Shown piece after piece: positions 48,566 to 57,653 of a stretch of 64,000 bases of DNA. Both the position numbers and the translations under genes were made by a program. The first letter of the stretch is position 1. Every line of letters begins with the position of its first letter. The notes below the pieces were generated by a model. The model was given only the letters and a program-made list of their open reading frames with translations. It was not told the origin of the DNA and made no database searches. This stretch comes from Methylosinus trichosporium OB3b (lineage in GTDB: Bacteria > Pseudomonadota > Alphaproteobacteria > Rhizobiales > Beijerinckiaceae), in NCBI RefSeq assembly GCF_002752655.1, contig NZ_CP023737.1, forward strand, positions 3,062,001 through 3,126,000, given 5' to 3'.

Positions 48566-51500
48566 CTAGCCGATGGTCGACAGCGCGACATCATCGACTT
48601 TCGGTCTGGCATAGCGCGCATACAGCGCCGGAACGAGGAAGAGATTGAGGATCGTCGAGGTGAATATGCCGCCGAGGATCACCACGGCCATCGGATATTC
48701 GATCTCCTGACCCGGAACCAGGCCCTGGACGACCAGCGGCAGCAATGCCAGCGCGGCGCAGCTCGCCGTCATCAATATGGGCACGAGCCGCTCCTCGGCG
48801 CCGCGCATCGCGAGCTCGGGTCCGAACAGCACGTTCTCCTGCAATTCGAGACGCCGGTAATGGCTCAGCAACAGAATGCCGTTGCGGGCGGCGATCCCGA
48901 GCACGGTCACGAAACCGACCAATGACCCGAGCGACAGCACGCCGCCGCCGAGCCAAGCCCCGGCTACTCCGCCGATCAGAGCGAAGGGCAGCGTGATCGC
49001 GGTGAGCGCCACCAGCCGGAGCGAACGAAAGTCTACATAGAGCAGCAGCAGGACGCCGAGCAGCGAACCGGCGGCGAGCCACGCCAGCCGATCGCGGGCG
49101 GCCTGGCGCGCCGCATATTCGCCGACGATTTCGGCATGGTGGCCGGGCGGAAAGCGGAGCGCCCGGACCCGAGCCTCCACGTCCCGCGCGACGGCGCCGA
49201 GGTCGGCCCCTGTGGCCACGTCGAGCGTCACGTCGAGTCGGCGGGAGGCGTTCTCGCGCTTGATCTCGCTCGGCGCGGGGGCGATCTCGAAATCCGCGAC
49301 ATCGCCCAGCGGCGCGCGCGCCCCCGACGGCGTGTCGATCACCGCCTCGCGCAGCGCCGCGAGGTCATGACGCACGCGCTCCTCGCCCCAGACGGCCACT
49401 TCGACGATTTTCTGCTCCCGATAGATCTCGCCAACCTTGGCTCCCTGCGTCAGGGTCGCCGCCGCACGCCGGATCTGGCCCGCCGTCAGGCCGAACAGCG
49501 CCGCCGCATCGGGCCGGATCCGCATCTGCGCCTGGGGCGTCGGCGACTGCGGCTCCACCTTCAGATTGGCGACGCCGCGGACGCCGGCCAGGTCCCGGGC
49601 GATCTCCTCGCCCTTCTCCCGCAGCGCCGCCAGATCGGGTCCGAAGAACCTCACCACGATGGCGCCGCTGGCCCCGGTCAGCACTTCCTTGAGACGTTCC
49701 CGAAGATAGGTCAGCACGTCGCGATAGAGGCCGGGATAGCCGTCGACCACCGATTTGATGCGCGCGACAGTCGCGTCATAGTCCGCTTTCGAGTCGACGC
49801 TGATCCAGAGTTCCGTGAAATTCGGTCCGACGACCTCGTCGGCGGCCTGCGCGCGGCCGATATGCGCGCCGAAGCTCTGAACGCCGGGAATGGCCCGCAG
49901 CTCCCGGCTGACGCGCTCGGTGATCCGCCGCATGGCCTCGAGCGAGGTTCCGGGCTTCTCCACCCAGTGCATCAGAAAATCGGTCTCCTTGAAGTCTGGC
50001 AGGAAGGCCTGGTCGAGCCGGAGCAGCGTGAGGCCCGCGAGCGCGAAAGCGATCAGAAGCGTCCTGACCACGACGGCGGGACGATCGATGATCCAGGGCA
50101 GCATGGCGCGGTAGCGCCGCTTCAGGAAACGGGTGAGAGGGGCGTCGCCCTCCCGCCGCGGCGCGCCGGGCAGGAGCGTCAGGCACAGGACGGGGGTGAC
50201 GGTCAGTGCCACCGCGAGGGAGGCGAGGATTGCGAGAAGATAGGACCAGGCGAGCGGCCGGAAGAATGCGCCGGCGAGGCCGTCGAGGAAGAACACCGGC
50301 GCGAACGCCAGTGCAATGATGAGACTCGCGAACACGACGGCGCTGCGCATTTCGAGGGAGGCCAGCAGCACGACCCGGAAGGACGACAGGGGCCGCTGCG
50401 CCAGTTCGTTCTGCCGCAGCCTGCGGAGCACATTCTCGACGTCGATGACGGCGTCGTCCACGACCTCCCCCACCGCGATGGCGAGTCCGGCCAGGACCAT
50501 CGTGTCGAGCGCGCCGCCGCGCAGATGAAGCACGGCGGCCGCCGCCAGCAGAGACAAGGGGATGGCGGAGATGCTGATGAGCGCGGCGCGCCATTCGAAC
50601 AGAAAGGCGATCAGGATCATCGCCACCAGAGCGCAGCCGATCGCCAGCGTATGGGTCAGACGATCGAGCGCGCGCTCGATATAGGTCGCGGGGCGGAAGA
50701 TGTTCGCATCGATCGCCACGCCTTCGAGGGCCGGCCGCAGCGCCTCCAGCGCCGCCTCGACCTCGCGCGTGACCTCCAGCGTATTGGCCGCGGGCTGTTT
50801 CTCCACGATCAGGAGAAGGCCCGGCCCGTCGTTCACGACCGCATCGCCGATCGGCGGCGGATGGCTCTCCACGACCTCCGCCACGTCGCCGAGCCGCAGC
50901 GGCGCCCCGCCGGCGAACTGCACCACTGTGTGCGCCAAGTCCTCCGGCGTCTGGACGGGCGCGAGATGGCGGATAGGCACTCGCTGATTCGGCGTGTCCA
51001 GGAACCCGCCGGCCGTCACCGCCGCCGCGTCGCCGGCGGCGCGGACCACCGCGTCCAGGCTCACGCCATGGGCGGCCAGCCGATCCGGATCGACGCGCAC
51101 CTGGAGCTGCCGGTCCCGCTGGCCCCAGATCGCCACATTGGCGACCCCGGGAACCGCCATCAGCCGCGGCCGAATCGTCCAGAGCGCCAGCTCCGAGAGG
51201 TCCATTTGGGAAAGGGTCGGCGACGAGACGCCGATCTTCATCATCCGGCTCGTGGAGGAGAGAGGCGGCATGAGCACGGGAACGCGCGCCACGGCAGGCA
51301 GACGCGGCGCGACCAGAGCCACCCGCTCCTGAACCAATTGGCGCGTCCGCGTGAGGTCGGAGCCTTCCCGGAACAGGCAAACCACCGAAGACAGGCCGAG
51401 CACCGACTTGGAGCGGAGCGTCTTCAGCCCCGCGGTCCCATTCACTGCGCTCTCCAGAGGCACTGTGACGAGGCTCTCGACCTCCTCCACGGAAAGTCCC

Positions 51501-51661
51501 GGGGCTTCCGTCTGGATTTCCACGATCGGCGGCGCGAATTCGGGAAACACGTCGAGTGGCGTCACGCGCGCGGAATGCAGGCCGAACACGATCAGGACCG
51601 CGGCGAGCGCGAGCGTCAGGAGCCGCTGCCGAAGCGCGGCGGCGATGAGCCGGTGCATCAT
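48566..51661 (-). CDS. Heavy-metal RND efflux permease
   Basis: A protein of 1031 aa of the CzcA/HME RND class. Helix 4 contains [20 protein letters not shown], the acidic proton-relay pattern with two neighbouring Asp residues. The N-terminus ([20 protein letters not shown]) and [20 protein letters not shown] are standard. It lacks the Met triad region characteristic of CusA, so a divalent metal such as Co, Zn, Cd or Ni is more likely; the exact ion is not determinable. Last gene of the operon 56016-48566; start overlaps the adaptor stop. Confidence 0.9.
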   Translation of the reverse strand: MMHRLIAAALRQRLLTLALAAVLIVFGLHSARVTPLDVFPEFAPPIVEIQTEAPGLSVEEVESLVTVPLESAVNGTAGLKTLRSKSVLGLSSVVCLFREGSDLTRTRQLVQERVALVAPRLPAVARVPVLMPPLSSTSRMMKIGVSSPTLSQMDLSELALWTIRPRLMAVPGVANVAIWGQRDRQLQVRVDPDRLAAHGVSLDAVVRAAGDAAAVTAGGFLDTPNQRVPIRHLAPVQTPEDLAHTVVQFAGGAPLRLGDVAEVVESHPPPIGDAVVNDGPGLLLIVEKQPAANTLEVTREVEAALEALRPALEGVAIDANIFRPATYIERALDRLTHTLAIGCALVAMILIAFLFEWRAALISISAIPLSLLAAAAVLHLRGGALDTMVLAGLAIAVGEVVDDAVIDVENVLRRLRQNELAQRPLSSFRVVLLASLEMRSAVVFASLIIALAFAPVFFLDGLAGAFFRPLAWSYLLAILASLAVALTVTPVLCLTLLPGAPRREGDAPLTRFLKRRYRAMLPWIIDRPAVVVRTLLIAFALAGLTLLRLDQAFLPDFKETDFLMHWVEKPGTSLEAMRRITERVSRELRAIPGVQSFGAHIGRAQAADEVVGPNFTELWISVDSKADYDATVARIKSVVDGYPGLYRDVLTYLRERLKEVLTGASGAIVVRFFGPDLAALREKGEEIARDLAGVRGVANLKVEPQSPTPQAQMRIRPDAAALFGLTAGQIRRAAATLTQGAKVGEIYREQKIVEVAVWGEERVRHDLAALREAVIDTPSGARAPLGDVADFEIAPAPSEIKRENASRRLDVTLDVATGADLGAVARDVEARVRALRFPPGHHAEIVGEYAARQAARDRLAWLAAGSLLGVLLLLYVDFRSLRLVALTAITLPFALIGGVAGAWLGGGVLSLGSLVGFVTVLGIAARNGILLLSHYRRLELQENVLFGPELAMRGAEERLVPILMTASCAALALLPLVVQGLVPGQEIEYPMAVVILGGIFTSTILNLFLVPALYARYARPKVDDVALSTIG

Positions 51662-52683
51662 TTGCCGACCCCGAACTCGACGCCGAACAATTCGGCGGCG
51701 CCGGTCGCCGCCACGCGTGCGCCGGGCCGCACGCCGCCGGCGAGAACGGCCATGCCGTCGACCGCGCGCTCAACCTGAACCCGCCGCCGCGCGAAGGTCG
51801 TCGCATCGGTCTGCTCGTAAAGCCAGGTCCCTCCCTCGGCGTCATACACGATCGCTGACCAGGGAGCGGTCAGCGTCGCGCCCTCCTGACGTAGCGGAAG
51901 GGTCACGCCGACCCGCTGGCCGAGGCGGAAAGCGCGATCGGAGTTCGGCAGCCGATAGAACAAATCGACGGTGAACGCCGCCGGATTGGCGGACGGCGGC
52001 GCATCGACCGGAACCGCAGATGATCCCCCCGCATCCGTGCCGCCGCCGAATCCTCCGACGCGCGCAGTCCCGTTCCGATCGATTTTCGGAAGATCGCCCA
52101 CATAGACGGGGACTCGCACCCAGACTTCCGCCGGGCTCGCCGCCTCCAATATCGCCGGACCGAGCAGATCGCGGCGCGCCTCCGCCGTGCGCAGTCCTGC
52201 TTCCGCCTGGCCGACCTGCACGCGCGTCTCGTCGACCGTCCGCTCCGTGCCCACCTTGTCCCGCCGCATCTGCTCGGCGCGGCGCAACGCCTGCTGTGCG
52301 CCTTCCAACTGGACCCGCGCCTGCTCCACCTGCCCATCCGCCTCGATCTGCGATTGCGCCAGCCGCACCTGTTCGGCCGGCGACAGCACGGGCAAAATCG
52401 TGAATACGGATTGTCCGGCGCTCCGGGCCGCGGTCGACGCCGACACGGTGATTTCGCCGCCGAATATCCGCGTCCGCGGCAGAATGCGCGACTCCACTGG
52501 AGCGGTTGTCAGCCCGAGCCGCCGCGCCGCTTCGGGGGTGAGCGTGACTTTCGTCAGCTCCGCCTCCTTGATCGGCTTCTCGACCCGAGCCGGCGCCGGT
52601 TCGGCGGCCGCGAGGTCGAGGCATGCGACGATGGCGAGGCCGCAGGACATTCGTCTGCGAGGTCGTGGATGCGGAAATTTCAT
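51658..52683 (-). CDS. RND periplasmic adaptor (HlyD/CzcB-like)
   Basis: A protein of 341 aa from ATG 52683, with a signal sequence around residues 12-28. The membrane-fusion core is seen in [20 protein letters not shown], a helical hairpin ([20 protein letters not shown] and the following Gln-rich helix) and the beta-barrel region [20 protein letters not shown]. It connects the RND pump to the TolC-like factor. Overlaps both neighbours by ATGA. No His-rich metal-binding N-terminal domain. Confidence 0.9.
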   Translation of the reverse strand: MKFPHPRPRRRMSCGLAIVACLDLAAAEPAPARVEKPIKEAELTKVTLTPEAARRLGLTTAPVESRILPRTRIFGGEITVSASTAARSAGQSVFTILPVLSPAEQVRLAQSQIEADGQVEQARVQLEGAQQALRRAEQMRRDKVGTERTVDETRVQVGQAEAGLRTAEARRDLLGPAILEAASPAEVWVRVPVYVGDLPKIDRNGTARVGGFGGGTDAGGSSAVPVDAPPSANPAAFTVDLFYRLPNSDRAFRLGQRVGVTLPLRQEGATLTAPWSAIVYDAEGGTWLYEQTDATTFARRRVQVERAVDGMAVLAGGVRPGARVAATGAAELFGVEFGVGK

Positions 52684-54044
52684 GTGCGAGCGTTCTGGAT
52701 TCGAGAAGGCGTGGACAGGCTGTGTCCGATGCTGCGTTCGAGCTCGGCGCGCGCGCGGCGGAGATCGGCCGCCGCGCCGATCGCCTTGAAGCGCGCATCG
52801 GCCAATTTGCGCTGGGCGTCCAACACGAACAGCAAGGTCACATGGCCGTCCGCGTAGGCCCGCCCGGCGCGCTGCGCGGCGTTGGAGAGCAGGGGCAGGA
52901 CCCCGCTGCGCCATTGATCATGGCTTTGCTTCGCGAGGACGAAACGCACGGCCGCCTCGCGGACATCGAGCATGATGCGGTCGCGGACAGTGACATAGAA
53001 CCGGGCGGCTTTTTCGAGCCGCGCCTGCCCTTGCGCCGTGCCGCCCTGGTTCTGGTTGAAGATAGGCAGGGCGATGTCGAGGCCCGGCCCCGACACCGTC
53101 TGCTGATTGACGTCCTTGGCGCTGAAGATGCCGGTGACGGTGAAGGTCTCGACCCTCGCGAGGCCGAGGCGCCGCCCCGCCGCCTCCACGCCGAGCTCGG
53201 CCGCTCGCAGATCTGGACGCGCGGCGAGAGCGTCTCGCACCAGGGCTTCCGGATCGCCCGGCGCGGCCGAAGACAGAGGATCGACGATGATTTTGGTTGG
53301 CCAATGCTCCCGGGCGAGGCCCGCGAGCGAGCGCAATCGTTCTCCGGCGATGTCGGCTTCGCTCCGCAAACGGTCCTGCTGCTCCTTCGCCTGGCGTGCG
53401 TCGGCCTGAGCGCTCGCGGTCTCGAGCTCCGTTGCGTCGCCGGCGCGAAGCCGCGCGCGCGTGAGCTCGGCTGTGTCCTGGGCGAGCTTCGCCATCGTCG
53501 CGGCGAGCTCGGCCCGCTCGCGCGCCGACGCGAGCTCCGCGCAGGCCACGCGCATATCGCGGATCAGGTCCAACCCGTTCTGGACCAGCCGCTGGATCGT
53601 GCGCTCCACCTCCTGCTCGGCGATCTCCATCCGGGCGGGACGGAGCCAGAACGCCTCGACAGGGTAGCGGAGCATCAGCTCGAACGGTTTCACGCCGCCC
53701 GGGAACAATGTCCAAACGGTCGGATTTGGCAGCATGCCAGCCTGCGCGAGATCGGCGCGCGACAGTCCGAGATCGGCGAGACTCTCGCGAAACGAGGCGT
53801 TGTTCCAGAGCGCCAGCGCCACCAGCTCGTCCTCGGACAATCCGTCGGCGGGCGAAACGCCCGGTGGCCATGTGGTTTCGCCGGTCGTCGCATCGCCGAG
53901 GCCGCGCCCTGTGCGCGCCGCCAGCTCGGCCGACACCCCGCCGACGTCGCCCAGACCTTCGACCGCGCAGCCGCCGGACAGCAGGCAGGCGCAAACGCAC
54001 AGCGCCGCTCGCCGGTGTCTTCGAAACACCTTTCGAAACGTCAT
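52680..54044 (-). CDS. TolC-like outer-membrane efflux lipoprotein
   Basis: A protein of 454 aa with a lipoprotein signal (LCVCACLLSGGC, lipobox cysteine at about residue 26). The outer-membrane efflux repeats are indicated by SEDELVALALWNNASFRESL, LPNPTVWTLFPGGVKPFELM, the long ELASARERAELAATMAKLAQ helix and LDIALPIFNQNQGGTAQGQA. It would form the outer-membrane channel of this RND system and is the only such channel in the window, so CusBA may use it as well. Overlaps kinase and adaptor genes by 4 bp. Confidence 0.9.
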   Translation of the reverse strand: MTFRKVFRRHRRAALCVCACLLSGGCAVEGLGDVGGVSAELAARTGRGLGDATTGETTWPPGVSPADGLSEDELVALALWNNASFRESLADLGLSRADLAQAGMLPNPTVWTLFPGGVKPFELMLRYPVEAFWLRPARMEIAEQEVERTIQRLVQNGLDLIRDMRVACAELASARERAELAATMAKLAQDTAELTRARLRAGDATELETASAQADARQAKEQQDRLRSEADIAGERLRSLAGLAREHWPTKIIVDPLSSAAPGDPEALVRDALAARPDLRAAELGVEAAGRRLGLARVETFTVTGIFSAKDVNQQTVSGPGLDIALPIFNQNQGGTAQGQARLEKAARFYVTVRDRIMLDVREAAVRFVLAKQSHDQWRSGVLPLLSNAAQRAGRAYADGHVTLLFVLDAQRKLADARFKAIGAAADLRRARAELERSIGHSLSTPSRIQNART

Positions 54045-55354
54045 GGCGTCGCCCCGTCCCAGCGCACCCGGACCACGAGGCCTCGCCCACCCTCATTGTC
54101 CTCGAGCTGGACATCGGCGCCGTGCCAGTCGGCGATCGAACGGACGATGGCGAGCCCGAGCCCGCTGCCCGGCTCCGCGGCGGCGGCTCCCCGGTAGAAA
54201 CGATCGAACACGCGCTGCTTTTCCTCGGGCGGCACGCCGGGGCCTTCATCGCGGACGTCCAGGCGAATTCCGTCGCCGCCCGTTCTCACCTCGACATCCA
54301 CCCGGCCGCCGGCGGGCGAATAGCGAATGGCGTTGTCGATGAGATTGCGCAGCAGGATCGCGAGAGCGGCTTCGTCGCCCATGACGACCGCGGGCTCCGC
54401 CGCCTCGAGACCCAGATCGACGCCGCGATCGGCGGCGACCGGCGCGAGACCGGCGACCTCCGACTCAGCGAGAGCATCCAGGCGCAGCGGAACAAATCGG
54501 CGTTGCGTCGCCTCCGGATCGAGCCGAGCCAGAGTCAGCAGCTGATGCACCAGATGGTTGGCGCGGGCGATACCCTCGCGGAGCGCCGCGATGGCGGCGG
54601 CTTTCCGATCCGGATCGGCGCGCTCGGCCACCTGGGCCTGCAGGGACAGGGCGGCCAGCGGCGTGCGGAGCTCGTGCGCGGCGTCGGCGATGAACTGCCG
54701 CTGCGCCGCCAGAACCCGGTTCAGGCGCGACAAGAGGTCGTTCAAGGACCGGGCCAGCGCGCCCACCTCGCGCGGCAGCCCGTCGTCGGGAATGGGGTCG
54801 AGGGCCTCGGGAGTGCGCTCTTGCACCGCTTCGACAATGATCCGGAGGGGGCCGAGACCGCGATCGAGACCGAACAGGACCAGCGCGGCCGCAGCCGGCA
54901 GCAGGACCAGCAACGGGGTGAGCAGGCGCAGAGCGATTTCTTTGGCGGTGTCCCGGCGTTCCCCATGGGATTGCGCCGTCTGGATCAGCGCATCCGCCGT
55001 CTTCAGCGTGAACATCCGCCAAGGCGAGCCGCGCCATTCGATATCGGACCAGCCCTCGGGGGTCTCGGCGGGCAGAGGGGGAAACGGATGCGAGCTGCGC
55101 CGCAAGGTCCCGTCGCGGCCCCGGACCTGCGTGACGAAATCGATCTCCTCCGCCGCCGGCGGCGGCGCTTCGGAGCCGGACGGGCGCGCCGAGCGGTCGA
55201 ATTGCGAATAGGCGGCCTGGCGCAACGCCTTGTCGAAGAGTTCGTCGATCTCCTCGCGCACGCTGAACCACGTCGGAACGGCGAACGCCAATCCCGTCAA
55301 CAGCAATGCGGGAGAGAGCCAGAGAAGAAGCCGGCGCTGGATCGAGGCGTTCAT
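54041..55354 (-). CDS. Sensor histidine kinase of the RND operon
   Basis: A protein of 437 aa from ATG 55354. Two membrane helices (about residues 10-30 and 145-165) enclose a periplasmic sensor of roughly 110 residues; a HAMP-like linker follows. H-box FIADAAHELRTPLAAL, N-box RNLIDNAIRYSPAGG, G-boxes DEGPGVPPEE and GSGLGLAIVR are all intact. The architecture is QseC/CusS-like. Being in one operon with a metal RND pump, it most likely senses that metal in the periplasm. Start overlaps the regulator stop (ATGA). Confidence 0.92.
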   Translation of the reverse strand: MNASIQRRLLLWLSPALLLTGLAFAVPTWFSVREEIDELFDKALRQAAYSQFDRSARPSGSEAPPPAAEEIDFVTQVRGRDGTLRRSSHPFPPLPAETPEGWSDIEWRGSPWRMFTLKTADALIQTAQSHGERRDTAKEIALRLLTPLLVLLPAAAALVLFGLDRGLGPLRIIVEAVQERTPEALDPIPDDGLPREVGALARSLNDLLSRLNRVLAAQRQFIADAAHELRTPLAALSLQAQVAERADPDRKAAAIAALREGIARANHLVHQLLTLARLDPEATQRRFVPLRLDALAESEVAGLAPVAADRGVDLGLEAAEPAVVMGDEAALAILLRNLIDNAIRYSPAGGRVDVEVRTGGDGIRLDVRDEGPGVPPEEKQRVFDRFYRGAAAAEPGSGLGLAIVRSIADWHGADVQLEDNEGGRGLVVRVRWDGATP

Positions 55355-56016
55355 ATCTTCGCCACCCGAAACCCCACGCCGCGCACATTGACGATGGTCT
55401 CTCCGCCGAGCTTCTTGCGGAGATTGTGAAGATGAACGTCGACCGCGTTGCTGGCGACCTCCCGATCCCAGCCGTAGAGACGCTCCTCCAGCCGGCTGCG
55501 CGACAGGACGGCGCCGGGCGGCTCCAGCAGGGCCTGAAGCAGGGCGAATTCCCGGGGCGAGAGCTCCAACGATTCCCCGTGCAGCCAGGCTTCGTGGGTG
55601 ACGGGGTCGAGGCGGATCGGGCCATATTCGATCGCCGCCGCTGCGCGTCCCGCCCCGCGGCGGGCCAGGGCATGGATGCGCGCAATCAGCTCTTCCAGGT
55701 CGAAGGGCTTCACCAGATAGTCGTCGGCGCCGCTGTTCAGGCCCTTGACCCGATCCGCCACCGCGTCGCGGGCGGTCAGGATCAGCACCGGAATGGCGTC
55801 GCCCTGGCGGCGCAGCTCGGCGAGCAGGTCGAGGCCCGAGAGCCGAGGGAGCGCCAGGTCGAGCAACAGGACGGCGTAGCCATTGTTCGGGGTCGCCAAC
55901 GCCAGTCTGGCGTGTTCGCCGTCCCTGGCCCAGTCGACGACGAGATGGTCTTGCTCCAAGCCTTCGCAAATCGCGCGGCCGATCATGCCATCGTCCTCGA
56001 CCAGCAACACACGCAT
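55351..56016 (-). CDS. OmpR-family response regulator of the RND operon
   Basis: A protein of 221 aa from ATG 56016. The receiver domain has VLLVEDDGMIG, phosphoacceptor Asp in VLLLDLALPRLSG, the Thr in LTARDAVADR and Lys in YLVKPFDL; a winged-helix DNA-binding domain follows (LSPREFALLQALLEPPGAVL, NAVDVHLHNLRKKLG). First gene of the operon, so the system is autoregulated if it activates its own promoter. Located 82 bp from the neighbouring module gene. Confidence 0.94.
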   Translation of the reverse strand: MRVLLVEDDGMIGRAICEGLEQDHLVVDWARDGEHARLALATPNNGYAVLLLDLALPRLSGLDLLAELRRQGDAIPVLILTARDAVADRVKGLNSGADDYLVKPFDLEELIARIHALARRGAGRAAAAIEYGPIRLDPVTHEAWLHGESLELSPREFALLQALLEPPGAVLSRSRLEERLYGWDREVASNAVDVHLHNLRKKLGGETIVNVRGVGFRVAKI

Positions 56017-56098
56017 ACGCCAATCGCCTCTCAGCGCTCCGATCAAGCTCCGTGTAACGAGGCGAAAATTAAGTGGTTATTAAGGCGACGAGCCCTGG

Positions 56099-56401
56099 TT
56101 AGTAGCCGTCCGTTCGCCGTGTCCTGACGTTTTCCAACGCCTCTCGAATCATTTCGTCGACCGCAAATCGGACATTGCGCTCGAGCGAGTCGAGCCCGTC
56201 TCTGCCGATCAGATAGAGAGCGTCGTCGATGTGCGACTCGAGAATGTTACGGGAAATGACGAGGTGGTCGGAACGTGCGCCTTTCAATCTCGCTCTGATG
56301 GTCGCCATTGCAGCGTCACGTAGCGCGTGACCGAACTGCTGGCGTGTGCTCAACAGTATCGTCGCCAATGAAACCGCATCACCCAGGTGCTTCTCACGCA
56401 T
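56099..56401 (-). CDS. Uncharacterised 100-aa protein of the Xre module, copy 2
   Basis: Paralogue of the 9838-10137 protein: MREKHLGDAVSLATILLSTR, then NILESHIDDALYLIGRDGLD and RFAVDEMIREALENV are shared. An in-frame upstream extension exists, but the conserved start and homology begin at ATG 56401. It is divergent from Xre copy 2, as in copy 1. Function unknown; conservation between diverged copies indicates that it is a real, selected gene. Confidence 0.8.
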   Translation of the reverse strand: MREKHLGDAVSLATILLSTRQQFGHALRDAAMATIRARLKGARSDHLVISRNILESHIDDALYLIGRDGLDSLERNVRFAVDEMIREALENVRTRRTDGY

Positions 56402-56514
56402 GTTCGCGCTTTCGGTCGGTTTGCGAGGTTGCTCGACGTTCGTCGACGTTCGTCGGGCAACCTTGCCCATCTGCCGCGCCGCCGCTTCCCTCCTCCCGGG
56501 CATCGGCAACCGTC

Positions 56515-56545
56515 TGTAGAGTATACTCTGTAGATAAATACTCTT
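56515..56545. promoter_or_regulatory. Probable Xre operator, copy 2
   Basis: Contains the perfect 12-bp palindrome AGAGTATACTCT at 56518-56529 and a TAAATACTCTTC half-site to its right. It matches 9727-9757 in inverted orientation with only two differences. Positioned 21 bp from the Xre start, in the divergent promoter region. Confidence 0.7.
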
Positions 56546-56565
56546 CAAGCTGGCTGGCTCTCGTC

Positions 56566-56928
56566 ATGGAAATGCGAGAGACGCTGGCGCGTATCCTGAA
56601 GAAATATCGACAGGCTCAAGGCCTGTCGCAGGAGGAGCTCGGACATCGGGCTGAACTGGACCGCACCTACATCAGCTCGCTCGAACGCTGCGTTTATTCG
56701 GCCACGGTCGATGCCGTCGAGCGCCTCGCCGCTGCTCTCAACATCCCGGCGCTCGAGCTTCTGACGCCTTCGAACGAAAGTGCGGAGCCGAAGTCGTCGT
56801 CGTCTGCTTCCGGGGAAGGCGACGTCGCGATGTCGCCGGCCCCGTCTCGGAACGACGTAAAGCCGGTTCGAAAAGGCCGGCGGCCAGCGCAAATGCGTGC
56901 AGCCGTTGGAAAGACGCCAAGTCCGTAG
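56566..56928 (+). CDS. Xre-family transcriptional regulator, copy 2
   Basis: A 120-aa protein from ATG 56566 (MEMRETLARILKKYR); homology with copy 1 begins exactly here, so in-frame upstream extension is not used. The HTH region (LSQEELGHRAELDRTYISSL) is almost the same as in copy 1, while the Ser/Pro-rich tail differs. Its normal downstream neighbour, the 207-aa gene, is reduced to a short fossil at 56957. Confidence 0.88.
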   Translation: MEMRETLARILKKYRQAQGLSQEELGHRAELDRTYISSLERCVYSATVDAVERLAAALNIPALELLTPSNESAEPKSSSSASGEGDVAMSPAPSRNDVKPVRKGRRPAQMRAAVGKTPSP

Positions 56929-56956
56929 TCGAGCGACCACGGAACGAGCAAGAGCG

Positions 56957-57011
56957 TCACATCGGCGAGAGCGCCGCTTCTGGTGATGTTAGCCGGGCGA
57001 GGTCCGCCAGA
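56957..57011 (-). pseudogene. 3' fossil of a 207-aa-protein gene
   Basis: The minus strand reads LADLARLTSPEAALSPM then stop, matching the C-terminus of the proteins at 8701 and 62236 (LARLASPEAA followed by a terminal SPM or SPL). It lies at the same distance from Xre copy 2 as the intact gene does from Xre copy 1. Everything upstream of these 17 codons is missing. Confidence 0.75.
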
Positions 57012-57167
57012 GGCGGCGGCCGCGTACGTCCGTCGACCGAAGCGCGCGACGACCCCGCAAGGGATGGCCGGGGACCTGCTCCTCAAAAAAGCGCTGTATT
57101 GCCGCCGCCCGTTTCGGTCGTGTAGTCGGCCTCCCGGTGCAGTATGAGCGCAGATATCGCGAAGCGT

Positions 57168-57455
57168 CTATGACGAACAGCACCGCGCGCCGGCCTCCGC
57201 GGCGCGCGGACCACTTTCGAGCGCCTCGACGAGCGTCGCGTCATTCTTCTGCAGCCACTCCGTAGCCTGTCGAAACGCGGTCGATCCCCACATCGCTTCG
57301 AGATCGCGATATTCCTGGGCATGACGCGGACTGAGAGAACACCAGTGCTCGAAAGCGGCCTGCATCGTCGCGTCGACCGGCTCGTTGCGCAAGCGGGCGA
57401 ACCATTCGAGCGCCCCGTCGACGATCGGGTCGTCGTGGACGACGGTCGTCGCCAT
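57168..57455 (-). pseudogene. FecR-type anti-sigma factor, N-terminal fragment
   Basis: Starts MATTVVHDDPIVDGALEWFA and contains FEHWCSLSPRHAQEYRDLEA, the DUF4880 region that begins FecR proteins. FecR is normally about 320 aa with a membrane segment and a periplasmic FecR domain; here the frame ends after 95 codons. No FecI sigma factor is adjacent. It follows the TonB receptor on the same strand, the reverse of the usual fecI-fecR-receptor order. Confidence 0.72.
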
Positions 57456-57653
57456 TGATGAAGATGGCTGCCTCATTAGATTTATTCCCGAATGTCAACG
57501 CGGCCGTCGCCCTTCGCGTCGCGCGCAACGGAGGAGAGCGACATGGGCGGCGTCGCCGATGTCTGGCGCAGAAACGATTCGAAATTCTGCGCACCGCAAA
57601 GCCGAGGAGAATGGATCGGACGGCGTATTGACGACCGCCCGACCCTTCGGGAG

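Noticed and set aside
49136..51778. An 880-codon open frame on the plus strand
   Set aside because: It lies opposite the RND pump and has the His/Arg/Asp-rich composition of antisense frames in GC-rich DNA; the minus strand shows full family conservation.
54041..56023. A single 660-codon protein covering kinase and regulator region
   Set aside because: The upstream part is a shadow of the response regulator in another frame; the kinase starts at 55354 with the ATGA overlap seen throughout the operon.
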